Assembly: GCA_963995505.1 (NCBI GenBank)
Contig: OZ023187.1
Span: 15,835,176 to 15,899,175, forward strand
Direction of reading: 5' to 3'
From: Hypericum androsaemum
Lineage: Eukaryota; Streptophyta; Magnoliopsida; Malpighiales; Hypericaceae
DNA length: 64,000 bases
Shown here: positions 11,157-21,657 of the stretch, piece after piece
Layout: the number at the start of each line of letters is the position of its first letter
Numbering within the stretch: position 1 is the stretch's first letter
The notes under the pieces: generated by a model
Databases searched by the model: none
The model's input: the letters and a program-made list of their open reading frames with translations, nothing else
Told to the model about the DNA's origin: nothing
Made by a program: the position numbers and the translations under genes

Positions 11157-11615
11157 TGTCACGACCCAAATCGGTGGTCGGTGACCGGCGCTAGACTTCA
11201 ACTCCTTTAATCACAAAGAAATCTAGCCAGCCTCAAACGTATTCAAAATTTTTAATAATAAACCTTTAAATATAAAATTTAAAACTTAATAATCTTTAGT
11301 TTCATATTCCAAATTTACAAAATATAAGCCAAGCTTTTTCTTTTTAATACATATTCATATGTTCTTTTCCCAATATCAAATTAAACTATGTAACTACGGG
11401 GCTTTTAGATCAAAGAGCAAAATACAAACTGGAGACCTTGATGCAAGTCCTGGAGAACAAAGTGGACTTGGTACAATCATAGTAGATCTCTGAACCAATA
11501 CAACTCGTGTACGAGTTCCTGCAAAACTGATGAGAGGGGGGTGAGTATTTTGGAACACCCCGTAAACAAATAACATATGCATCGCAATTTATTTAGCCAC
11601 TCAATGCACAACATA
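11157..11615 (-). repeat. inverted chromovirus LTR end (fragment)
   Basis: Starting TGTCACGACCC, this 459-bp segment is the reverse complement of 12257-12714, the last part of the gypsy LTR, with only a few differences. It represents a truncated LTR in the opposite orientation, or the product of an inversion, joined directly to the tandem array at 11617. Confidence 0.9.
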
Positions 11616-11616
11616 G

Positions 11617-12002
11617 TCTGATATGATATGGTTGCCTAGGGCAGGCAGAACTATTTGGCCGATGAGCTTGGTCTGATATGATATGGTTGCCTACGGCAGG
11701 CGGAACTATTTGGCCGATGAGGTTGGTCTGATATGATATGGTTGCCTACGGCGGGCAAAACTATTTGGCCGATGAGGTTGGTCTGATATGATATGGTTGC
11801 CTACGGCGGCCAGAACTATTTGGCCGATGAGGTTGGTCTGATATGATATGGTTGCCTACGGCGGGCAGAACTATTTGGCCGATGAGGATGGTCTGATATG
11901 ATATGGTTGCCTACGGCGGGCAGAACTATTTGGCCGATGAGGTTGGTTTGATATGATATGGTTGCCTTCCGGCGGGCAGAACTATTTGGCCGAGGAGGTT
12001 GG
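11617..12002 (+). repeat. 55-bp tandem array, 7 copies
   Basis: Units start at 11617, 11672, 11727, 11782, 11837, 11892 and 11947. Each contains GATATGATATGGTTGCCTAC, then GGCGGGCAGAACTATTTGGC and CGATGAGGTTGG, with few changes between units. There are no variable spacers. It is part of the gypsy LTR. Confidence 0.95.
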
Positions 12003-12714
12003 TTGATGATGGTGCTTTTGATATATGGTATCCTCGTGTCGGGGTTGGAGTGACACTATCTAGATCTTGCCGAATGTTTGTCAGTTCTGCTATATGATAT
12101 TGGAATTATGTGTTATGTGTCAAATTGCGTAGTTTGCTCATGTTTCTGTGACTTTGTGATTATATGCTATATTTGGTCATCTGGTAAGTATGACTTTTGA
12201 ATAATGTACATCTCCGCATAATTTATTTGCCATGTTAGTTATATGCATGTTTTAGGTATGTTGTGCATTAAGTGGCTAAATAAATTACGATGCATATGTT
12301 ATTTATTTACGGGGTATTCCAAAACACTCACCCCCTCTCATCAGTTTTGCAGGAACTCGTACACGAGTTGTATTGGTTCAGAGATCTACTATGATTGTAC
12401 CAAGTCCACTTTGTTCTCCAGGACTTGCATCAAGGTCTCCAGTTTGTATTTTTCTCTTTGATCTAGAAGCTCTGTAGTTACATAGTTTAATTTGATCTTG
12501 GGAAAAGAACATATGAATATGTATTAAAAAGAAAAAGCTTGGCTTATATTTTGTAAATTTGGAATATGAAACTAAAGATTATTAAGTTTTAAATTTTATA
12601 TTTAAAGGTTTATTATTAAAAATTTTGAATACGTTTGAGGCTGGCTAGATTTCTTTGTGATTAAAGGAGTTGAAGTCTAGCGCCGGTCACCGACCACTGA
12701 TTTGGGTCATGACA
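11617..12714 (+). repeat. decayed gypsy 5' LTR, 5'-truncated
   Basis: It begins inside the 55-bp array and continues with sequence that matches the 3' LTR from 17751 on (TTGATGATGGTGC, ATATGGTATCCTCGTGTC, GACACTATCTAGATCTTGCC). It ends GGGTCATGACA at 12714. About 1.4 kb of its 5' side is missing compared with the 3' LTR. Confidence 0.85.
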
Positions 12715-12718
12715 GACG

Positions 12719-12736
12719 TGGTATCAGAGCTCTAGG
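12719..12736 (+). promoter_or_regulatory. primer binding site (tRNA-iMet)
   Basis: TGGTATCAGAGCTCTAGG follows the LTR end CATGACA after four bases. It is the standard chromovirus primer site and is unmutated over its first 12 bases. Confidence 0.85.
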
Positions 12737-12739
12737 TTT

Positions 12740-15700
12740 TAGTCTTCTTTGAATTATCATGTTGAGTATCTTAAGTTGTGCTACGGAGCATATGATTCCT
12801 CATATCTTTGTGTCCCTTCCATCTGTGTCATTTGCTTTAATATTTTTTCGTGTCAACAAAGATTTGTTTCTATTTGAACATAATGGTGTGATGAATTGAA
12901 AAGTTGTTGAGATGTTTATGTTTGAGATTATTATGTGATGAACTGATATGATACATTGTTGATATGATGAGGCATTTACTCTACATTTTGGTGAGAACTC
13001 AGGTCATGTTTATATATTTATTCCTTGAAGAGCCCATTTGAGTATATATATTTGTATATATATGAAAATTATTCCTTGGGTGAGATTTTGATGAAGTGAC
13101 TGATCACCACTTTGCCCAAATCATCTAAACACCCTTATATATTTGATTTCTTCCTATGTATATTGGGCCATTGGTTGGAGTCTCACCGAATGTTTGAGTT
13201 ATGTCTTTGTGAACTCTTCTATGTTTGTTTATCTATGCATTGAGAATGTTCTTTTAAGTTTAAATATGTTTGAAAAGAGGAAGTTATGAACAACATTGTG
13301 TGGAAGAAGAATATATGAGAAACTAATTCTTAAGTGTGCTCTGAAATTTAAAAATATATATTGAGAAAGTGGTGTGAGTTTTATTATGAATGAAATTATG
13401 GGATTGTGATATATGAATTAAATTACAATTAATTTATTACTTTTACAACTTTGAATACTTTAAGAAAGTTATGATTGAGTATGCATTTTGGTTTGAATTG
13501 TGGCTATGAATTTTGGCAAAGAGAATTTTTGATAAGATAAATTGCTCAAGGAGAAGGTAGTCCAACAATATAAAGCATAAATGGTCAATAGTTTTGACCA
13601 AACTACAAAATTTACATATTGATTAGTGAAAAGATTTCTGAGGCTATAGAAAAGCCATCTAAATTTGAGTAAAGCAACTCTTTTGATCAGATAATGATCT
13701 GATACATATAATCTAAGTCTTGAAGAATGTGAAGTACGATACTCACATAAAATTTTGATAATCTATAAATCAGGTAGCTTATAGCTACAATAAGTATACA
13801 AATATTGAGATAGTATATGTAAGCTCTATAAGATAGTGGAACGGAAATGTTATTTGTATAAGTAAAATTTGAGATATATCATCACTAGACAATTACTTAA
13901 AGAAATAAATGAACGAAAAGATATGACTTGTAAAACATGAATTTGGGACAACATAAACTCGGTAAAGAAAATATAGTAAAGTAAAATTTTTTTTCTCAAA
14001 TTTAGAGGATAAAGAAATATGAGAATAGAAGTACGCATGGCATGTACACTTTGGAACCTATGCTGGATTGTGCAAAATTTTTAGATGTAAAGTGATAAGA
14101 TATGAGTGATTTAATAGTCACAAAGGATGTATTAGTATGAAGAAAAATGACACGGAGATAGAAACTAGTATGTGCTTTGATAGAAATATTTGTAGATACT
14201 ACTCCATCAAGTAAATTCTTAAACATTTGTGTGGTTATAAAGAAAATATATGTAGAACAATCTACGAAACATCAAGATAATTAAGTTGAGAAATAGAGAA
14301 TTTATGTACTAATAAAGACAAAATTATCGAAGTATGCTAGTTTCTTTTGAAGAATGAAGTCTTGGAGTTTTGAAGGGGATGGTAATTTGGATATAAGAGA
14401 TATTTGCTAAGATCTGAGAGTTTTGGTATGAAGTTTGTTGCAACTTATACAATGTATATTGAATAAGTGAAAAAGGTATATTTTGGACACCTGGAAGGAG
14501 AATAAGACTTAAGTTGGGAAAGAAATTTTTTTTAGAAGTTTGGTAGATGATGAAATAGTTTGTATTTGGAAGATCGAGTAATATGATAACTCTACAATGA
14601 GAAAAGTGTTAATGTTTAAACCACTATTAAGTATGATTTTATTCAAAAAAAAGGAGTTGAGCAATTTTGATGAATAAAATTTTTTGTAGGTTAGAAAATA
14701 TTTTGTGGTATTTTCATTTGATTATAAGAATGACATAAGGTCATGTACTGATGGAAGAGGATATAGTCAACACAACCATTGCAACTTAGTGTATGCGTTA
14801 AGATGTAGCGATATGCTATCTGGTCTGCTCACAAGATAAAAGTTGTTATAAATATTATGAACCCAGCGTTATGAAAGATAAGCTTATGATTTTAGTAAAA
14901 TATTTGGGGTATATGGATAACGAATAAAAACATAAGAAGATCTTATAATTAAAGTTACAAACTTCATACAACTACTAGTTGGATGTTAAGTTTACTCTAA
15001 TAGACGATTTGATGGTAAAGAAAGACATTGCTGGGAGATTGGAATCTATAACAGGATGTTAATAGACTTAAAAATAGTGGAAGGTTATGGAATTCAAGTT
15101 TTGGAGAACATGAGCTGTATGGTTGTTCTTTAAGCGAATTTCTTCTTTGACAACACAGTGGACACATATAAATTTAGGAACCAAAAAGCTTATGATTTTG
15201 TCATGGTGATAGTGCCTTTGAGAATGAGTAAATTTAATGAATGTACAATTTTGGTAATTTTTGTTGATGAATGGATGTTGGTAAAACTACCAAACATGTG
15301 GTCTAGAGATGATCTAAATAAGAATTCAGTAGAACTACCAAATGTATAAAAAAAAATATGATTCAGGAAAATTTATTGAAAGAATTATAAGTGCAACCAA
15401 ATATTTGAGATATATGGAGATAAAAAAGATAAAGAGGGTTACACATAAGTAAGTTTTAGTCAAAGAAAAATGATGAAAAGAGATAATAGAAGTTTTGACT
15501 AACTTCTTAGTAATGTCAGAAAGTAATAGGTTTAGAATTACGCAAAAATAGAAATGTATATGACATAAAATTGAAAACAATAAGTTTGAAACTTTTTGAA
15601 GTTATGTGTGAGAATTTGATGGAATGATCAGTGTTTGTGCATTAACCAGTATGATCGAGATATAAGATCAATATACTCTTTATGATTAGGGTTATGGTAT

Positions 15701-16323
15701 TGGATTAGAAACTCAAAAAATGGTCAAAGTAATTGATGGAACTAGAAGAACAATTGTATAACAAATAAGTTGTTAAAACTTTGATCGAAGAATTACTTCG
15801 ATTTGAAATACTTTGAAAAATACAGAAAAACACTAATGTTGTTTATAAGGTTAAGAGATGAAAGAAAATACAGTTTAATGTGAGAACACACATTGGCTCA
15901 AAGTCTCACCTGTAAAAAGGACAATGAGTTTCGGAAGAAGGTGTATCCTATATACATTGACTAATTTGAGAATTTGAGAAAATTGGGTTAGGGGCATGTT
16001 GGATTTGCCACAACAATGGTGACATTGTCACGTGAAAATCACATCTTGTTATCAGATGAATTTATATGATCTTGCTCTTGCTCATATTTTGAAACCACAA
16101 ATAGTTAAGATTAGTTAAATTTGGTATATCAAAAATGCCAAAGATAATTTTTGTATAAGAAATTTTAAAAGCTTTGAAATAGAGAGTTTCAAATTTAGAA
16201 AGTAAAGTAGGAACACAATACACAAACTACAAAGATCTACGATAAGATACTAATAAAGTATTCATCTATTTTGATGATCTGTTAGAAAACTTCGTTTAAG
16301 TAAATTCGGGGACCGAATTTTTA
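12740..16323 (+). other. decayed internal region of the plus-strand gypsy, no usable gene
   Basis: By position this should hold gag-pol. The sequence is very AT-rich with stops in all frames, and apart from a weak integrase trace near 15158-15349 I could not recognise gag, protease, RT or chromodomain. The pattern fits long C-to-T and G-to-A decay of a methylated element. Confidence 0.6.
15158..15349 (+). pseudogene. weak gypsy integrase remnant
   Basis: The frame reads AYDFVMVIVPLRM. This lines up with the start of the integrase core that is much better preserved in the gypsy element at the right end (FDSVWVIVDRLTK, minus strand near 62240). Spacing of the following hydrophobic residues is also similar. 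Similarity is short and the catalytic aspartate position reads proline, so this is only a trace of pol in the expected part of the internal region. Confidence 0.35.
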
Positions 16324-16337
16324 TAAGGAGGGGAGAA
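16324..16337 (+). promoter_or_regulatory. polypurine tract
   Basis: AAGGAGGGGAGAA directly precedes the TGTAATATCC start of the 3' LTR. The upstream context GGGGACCGAATTTTTATAAG is nearly the same as in the minus-strand gypsy element near 61217. Confidence 0.8.
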
Positions 16338-18364
16338 TGTAATATCCGACTTTGTTAATTATATTTAGCTGGGTTGAATCAAGTATGTTAAGTCATTAGG
16401 TAAAAAAAATGATATACTATGTTGCAAAAAGAAATGTAAATTGGTGATAAAAAAATTTTAGAAATTTGATTATAAATAATTTGGTATGAAATATTATATA
16501 AAGTGTTCAACTAAATTTAATTATATAAAAAAAGGGAAACGTGGCAACTAGTTAAATTGCCACCAAAACCGAAACCTGCTATAACCTATCATACCGAAAC
16601 TACAATTAAACAAATGATAGAGATGGCAGTAAGTGATAAATAAACTGAGATGAAGCTGAAGTTAATTAATTTGGATAAGTAAAGGAAAAGAAGGTAAAAA
16701 CGTGGCAACAATATAACAAAAGAGAAGGAAAGATAGAAAATGTGGCAACTTGTAAAATTGCCACCCAAACTCAAAAAGACTATAACATAGAGAAGTAGGT
16801 GAAAAATGGATTAGTAATTCCATCGAACCAAACAATAAAGAGGAACTATGGAAAGAAGAAGTCGTGGAAAGAAGAAGTCGTGGAAGAAGGAATAGACAAA
16901 TTAAAAAAAAACCATGTAGAGGTAAGCTGGTTCTATGGGTGTAAGTTTAATTCTAAGTAAGAAAGTTACGTGGAGACGCTGACTTTTCATTAGGAACTAA
17001 ATTGCAAGTTGAATAGCAACATGGGTATGCATAATTGGTGAGTGAAATTGGAAGCAGTAAGTTCTTTTTATGTTCATAACGTGGGACAGAAAATATAAAA
17101 GAAAAGGATAAGAACCATGCAGAAAATATGGAGAAGAAAAAGAAAACATGTGGGATTAGGAATACAATACAAATCAGTTAAGTATGAACCTTGGAATGGA
17201 AGTAGTAAGTACATATGGAAACACCTGTATATGAATTCGATTGGCTTGAAACAAAATTGTGTGTTTGGTCTATTTAAATGGAAAATTAATAATTATTAGA
17301 AGCCAAAAAGAAAACAGAATCGGTGGATAAGTCTTTTAGAATTGATAGGCTATATGATTATGATGTTTTGTACTCTTCCTTATTTGAAGGAGGAGGTGTA
17401 TATGATTGATGTTGTGGAAACTAGAGGTTTCAAGTATTCGCACACAAGGAACTCAATTTGGAGGAGATTTGGTTGTTGGCCATTTCGTCGAATCGGTAAA
17501 CAAATAATATGTGACTTGTGCTTTCTTTGACGCACTCTATTTATTTGTTATGATTTGAATATGGTATTGTTAGTGCATATTGTGCATTTTTCATATGAGC
17601 ATTATAATGGGATATTATGATTTGTAAGTGTTTTCTTAATTTGGCCTCGAGTGGGCACTGGAGATGTTGGTTTGTTCATTGGACCTATTTGATTCGTTTG
17701 GGAGTCTATGAATATGTGTGATACGAATAACTATATAATATAGATAGCTTCGCTATATGATATGGTTGCCTACGGCGGGCAGAACTATTTGGCCGATGAG
17801 GTTGGTCTAATATGATATGGTTGCCTACGGCGGGCAAAACTATTTGGCCGATGAGGTTGGTCTGATATGATATGGTTGCCTACGGCGGGCAGAACTATTT
17901 GGCCGATGAGATTGGTCTGATATGATATGGTTGCCTACGGCGGGCAGAACTATTTGGCTGATGAGATTGGTCTGATATGATATGGTTGCCTACGGCGGGC
18001 ATAACTATTTGGCCGATGAGGTTGGTCTGATATGATATGGTTGCCTAGGGCGGGCAGAACTATTTGGCCGATGGGGTTGGTTGATGATGGTGCCTTTGAT
18101 ATATGGTATCCTCGTGTCAGGGTTGGAGTGACACTATCTAGATCTTGCCGAATGTTTGTCAGTTCTGCTATATAATATTGGAATTATGTGTCATGTGTCA
18201 AATTGCGTAGTTTGCTCATGTTTCTATGACTTTGTGATTATATGCTATATTTGGTCATCTGATAAGTATGACTTTTGAATAATGTACATCTCCGCATAAT
18301 TTATTTGCCATGTTAGTTATATGCATGTTTTAGGTATGTTGTGCATTGAGTGGCTAAATAAATT
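16338..18364 (+). repeat. decayed gypsy 3' LTR, 3'-truncated
   Basis: It starts TGTAATATCCGAC at 16338 and contains the second 55-bp array. It ends at TAAATAAATT (18364), where the sequence switches to the tandem element that follows. The last ~430 bp present in the 5' LTR are missing. The breakpoint shows a 4-bp AATT overlap with the incoming sequence. Confidence 0.85.
17751..18080 (+). repeat. 55-bp tandem array, 6 copies
   Basis: Same unit as 11617-12002, with starts at 17751, 17806, 17861, 17916, 17971 and 18026. The first unit is diverged at its start. One copy fewer than in the 5' LTR shows array length change after insertion or during reverse transcription. Confidence 0.95.
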
Positions 18365-18793
18365 CGGCACAGAATGGGACGAAAATTGAGTTACAAGTTT
18401 TGGGCAGTTTAAGTTTTTCTTATTAGACCGAGACTATGTTAAGTTTTCCAGTTTGAAAACGGCCTAGGGTTTTTCTATGGGGTTGGGGCGAGCTTATTCT
18501 ATATAAGGAGAGCTAGGTACAGGCATGAAGGACACCCACAAACCAAACACCAAATTCTTAGCTTCATAGCTTTTATCGTAGCTTTTATCTTATGTAGGTT
18601 CGTAGCTTTTATCTTTCATGTTTTTCTCCTTTCCCTATCAATAAAATTATCTACTCCCCACTCTTTTTCTTCTTTCCTCTCAACCCCATATTTCTTCCAT
18701 CTTTACCTATTCGGTCGAATCGCTCTTGGGACGACCACTCCGGACCTGTTCTAAAGATCATTTCCGACGTTCTACCACAATTTATTTGCAACA
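18365..18793 (+). repeat. tandem element LTR 1, 5'-truncated
   Basis: It matches the last ~430 bp of the other two LTRs and ends TTTGCAACA. It contains a TATA box (TTCTATATAAGGAGAG near 18500) and AATAAAA near 18641, so the R region is present. Its 5' part was lost at the junction with the upstream gypsy LTR. Confidence 0.85.
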
Positions 18794-18919
18794 TATTTTT
18801 GGCGCACTCAGTGGGACTAAGGAGGGCGTCTGAGAAGAGTGATTGTTGCATCAAAACACATGACTTTCCACATACGATTTTGAGTCCTTCCTTAAAAGGG
18901 ACGAAACTGGTCTAAGGTT

Positions 18920-19105
18920 GTGCTGAAAGAAGACATCCAGCAATGTCAGTTAACTTTGGAGGGTATTCCGGCCCTTTTTGGAGCCAAATCTGAAGAAGTT
19001 TTCTTCATCAAAAGTGAAGATCGTTATTTTCTCTTTCTGTGGATATTAAAAACACCAAAATCAGAGTTTGTACCAAGACGATACGACCAAAATACTGAAG
19101 ACTGA
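18920..19105 (+). CDS. short frame in internal region 1, unknown
   Basis: A 61-codon frame (MLKEDIQQCQLTLEGIPALF...) conserved in the second internal region as a 65-codon frame at 20750-20947 with about ten changes. No domain is recognised. Conservation may simply reflect recent duplication of the whole unit, so coding status is uncertain. Confidence 0.25.
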   Translation: MLKEDIQQCQLTLEGIPALFGAKSEEVFFIKSEDRYFLFLWILKTPKSEFVPRRYDQNTED

Positions 19106-19118
19106 TCGATCTGTATGA

Positions 19119-19658
19119 TTGAGAAGTCCAGTCAGCTTTGGAGGATATTTTGGTCTTTTTTTTGGCCCAATTAGGAGACGGCCATTTCAGGGAAAATTGA
19201 AGATCTATCTGTCAACTTTCCAGGGACACAAAGATTGCTTAAATTGGCATTTGTACGAGGGTATTATGGTCAAAATACTAAAGTCCAGTCAGCCTGTCAG
19301 TTTGAAAAGTCCAGTCTCGCGGTCCGAGAAACAACCATGTGAGACACGACCCACAAGGAGTGATCGACCTACAAGGTCTCCAAGTTATCATACGAAGCCT
19401 ATGCGAAAGAAGATGCCAAGAAAGCCAAACCCACACTCGGGGGGCAAGTGTCTGGAGTCTCATCGATCGACTCTCATGAAGACTCAACGAAGAAGGTTGG
19501 AGCGAAAAATTCAAAAGCAAAGGAAAAAGCTTAGAGACCTTCAACAACAATTGTGTGGTCATTTTGACGAAGGACGTAGAGCTCCCACTCAACCATGTAG
19601 GCATAAATCAAGTTTTTGCGAGAAAGCCATGAGCACACGGATATCTCGAGATGAGTGA
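19119..19658 (+). CDS. basic coiled-coil gag-like frame, internal region 1
   Basis: This 179-codon frame has a very basic C-terminal half containing KTQRRRLERKIQKQRKKLRD followed by LQQQ, a likely charged helix, and the Arg/Pro-rich stretch KQPCETRPTRSDRPTRS before it. Similar basic segments occur at the start of Tat-type gypsy polyproteins. No zinc knuckle or enzymatic motif follows. It may be the truncated remains of gag-pol in a non-autonomous element; an RNA-binding role is a guess from composition. Confidence 0.4.
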   Translation: MRSPVSFGGYFGLFFGPIRRRPFQGKLKIYLSTFQGHKDCLNWHLYEGIMVKILKSSQPVSLKSPVSRSEKQPCETRPTRSDRPTRSPSYHTKPMRKKMPRKPNPHSGGKCLESHRSTLMKTQRRRLERKIQKQRKKLRDLQQQLCGHFDEGRRAPTQPCRHKSSFCEKAMSTRISRDE

Positions 19659-19833
19659 TCAACTGCACGCCTACAACGGCTAGGTCTCGACCGGTTTGAT
19701 GGTACATTCTCCACATATTTACGGTCTTGCCTTAGCCGGTTATTTTTTGAGTGGAGTTAATGTTCCGCATGTTCAAAGACGGATACACGTCAACGCTTTT
19801 CCTAGCATCAAAACATTGACGTGTGGGGGGCAT

Positions 19834-20623
19834 TGTTGGAGCACAAAATTAATTCTCTGATTTATTTGACTATCTCTTAATTAAATAGCCGTATCTTCCT
19901 ACTTGTATATCCGATTGATGCGATTCTAAAAGCTACAAAAAAGATAAGACACAGATCTAAAACTTTCTTGTTTGTAACTTCTTCAAATTCGGTGCATAAG
20001 GAGTACAGACTTGGGTCGGAAGTTTCAAGAGTAGGTTTTCTCCTTATTAGGCCGCGGATCTGCTGAACCTATTTTGGTAAAAATGCCGTAACTTTCTCCT
20101 CACGTATTCGATTGATACAATTCCAAAAGTCACAGAAGTAAAAGACAGAGATCTATAACTTTTTTGTTTATGACTTTTTCCAATTCGGCACAGAATGGGA
20201 CAAAAATTGAGTTACAAATTTTTGGCAGTTTAAGTTTTCCTTATTAGACCAAGACTATGTTAAGTTTTCCAGTTTAAAAATGGCCTAGGGTTTTTCTATA
20301 GGGCTGGGGCGAGCTTATTCTTTATAAGTAGAGCTAGGTACAGGCATGAAGGACACCCACAAACCAAACACCAAATTTAAAGCTTCATAGCTTTTATCGT
20401 AGCTTTTATTTTATGTAGGGTCGTAGCTATTATCTTTCATATTTTACATATTTTTCTCCTTTCCCTATCAATAAAATTCTCTCCTCCCCACTCTCTTTCA
20501 TCTTTCCTCTCAACCCCATATTTCTTCCATCTTTACCTATTCGTTCGAATCGTTCTTGGGACGACCACTCCGGACCCGTTCTAAAGATCGTTTCCGACGT
20601 TCTACCACAATTTATTTGCAACA
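19834..20623 (+). repeat. tandem element LTR 2 (790 bp)
   Basis: It begins TGTTGGAGC after the purine tract and ends TTTGCAACA. TATA-like TTCTTTATAAGTAGAG lies near 20318, with AATAAAA near 20470. It is full length and shared by both neighbouring internal regions. Confidence 0.9.
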
Positions 20624-20749
20624 TATTTTTGGCACGCTCTGTAGGACTAAGGAGGGCCTCTGAGAAGAGTGATTGTTGCATCAAAACACACGAGTTTCCA
20701 TATACGATTTCGAGTCATTTCTCAAAAGGGATGAAACCGGTCAAAGGTT

Positions 20750-20947
20750 ATGCTGAAAGAAGACGTCCAGCAATGTCAGTTGACTTTGGAGGGTATTCCG
20801 GCCCTTTTTGGAGCCAAATCTAAGAAAGTTTCCTTCACCAAAAGTGAAGATCATTGTTTTCTCTTTCTGTGGATATTAAAAGCACCAAAATCGGAGTTTG
20901 TACAAGGACAATACGACCAACATACACTGATCGATCTGTATGATTGA
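20750..20947 (+). CDS. short frame in internal region 2, unknown
   Basis: This is the counterpart of 18920-19105 (MLKEDVQQCQLTLEGIPALF...), 65 codons. The differing C-terminus comes from a small deletion. It is no more certain as a gene than its partner. Confidence 0.25.
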   Translation: MLKEDVQQCQLTLEGIPALFGAKSKKVSFTKSEDHCFLFLWILKAPKSEFVQGQYDQHTLIDLYD

Positions 20948-21074
20948 GAAGTCCAGTCAGTTTTGGAGGACATTTTGGTCTTTTTTCGGCCGAATAAGGA
21001 GATGGCCATTTCAGAGAAAATTGAAGATCTATCTGTCATCTTTCTAGAGACACAAAGATCGCTTAAATCAGGAT

Positions 21075-21482
21075 TTGTACGAGGGTATTACGGTTAAAAT
21101 ACTAAAGACCGGTCAGCCTATCAGTTTGAAAAGTCCAGTCTCGCGGTCTGAGAAACAACCATGTGAGACACGACCAACAAGGAATGATCGGCCTACAAGG
21201 TGTCCAAGTTATCATACGAAGCCTATGCGAAAGAAGATGCCAAGAAAGTCAAACCCACACTCGGGGGGCAAGTGTCTGGAGTCTCATCGATCGACTCTCA
21301 CGAAGACTCAACGAAGAAGGTTGGAGCAAAAAATTCAAAAGCAAAGAAAAAAGCTTAGAGACCTTCAACAACAATTGTGTGGTCATTTTGACGAAGGACG
21401 TAGAGCTCCCACTAAACCATGTAGGCCTAAATCAAGTTTTTGCGAGAAAGCCATGAGCACACGGATATCTCGAGATGAGTGA
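21075..21482 (+). CDS. basic coiled-coil gag-like frame, internal region 2
   Basis: A 135-codon frame corresponding to the C-terminal three quarters of the frame at 19119-19658, with the same KTQRRRLEQKIQKQRKKLRD segment. The N-terminal part present in copy 1 is in another frame here, so at least one of the two copies has an indel. Function is unknown; see copy 1. Confidence 0.4.
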   Translation: MYEGITVKILKTGQPISLKSPVSRSEKQPCETRPTRNDRPTRCPSYHTKPMRKKMPRKSNPHSGGKCLESHRSTLTKTQRRRLEQKIQKQRKKLRDLQQQLCGHFDEGRRAPTKPCRPKSSFCEKAMSTRISRDE

Positions 21483-21657
21483 TCAACTGCACGCCTACAA
21501 CGGCTAGGTCTCGACCGGTTTGATGGTACATTCTCCACATATTTATGGTCTTGCCTTAGCCGGTTATTTTTTGAGCGAAGTTAATTTTCCGCGTGTTTAA
21601 GGACGGATACACGTCAACACTTTTCCTAGCGTTAAAACATTGACGTGTGGGGGGCAT

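Larger units (their letters stand above)
11617..18364 (+). mobile_element. Ty3/gypsy element, AT-decayed, plus strand
   Basis: The order on the plus strand is truncated 5' LTR (11617-12714), tRNA-iMet-type primer site, a 3.6-kb internal region without usable frames, polypurine tract and 3' LTR (16338-18364, cut at its 3' end). LTR ends (...GGGTCATGACA), the primer site TGGTATCAGAGC and the tract after GGGGACCGAATTTTTATAAG match the chromovirus-type element at the right end of the window, so it is probably of the same lineage. The internal region is very AT-rich, consistent with long decay. Confidence 0.8.

Noticed and set aside
11617..12002. Regular array that could be mistaken for CRISPR
   Set aside because: Units follow each other with no variable spacers, and the array recurs in the other LTR of a plant gypsy element.
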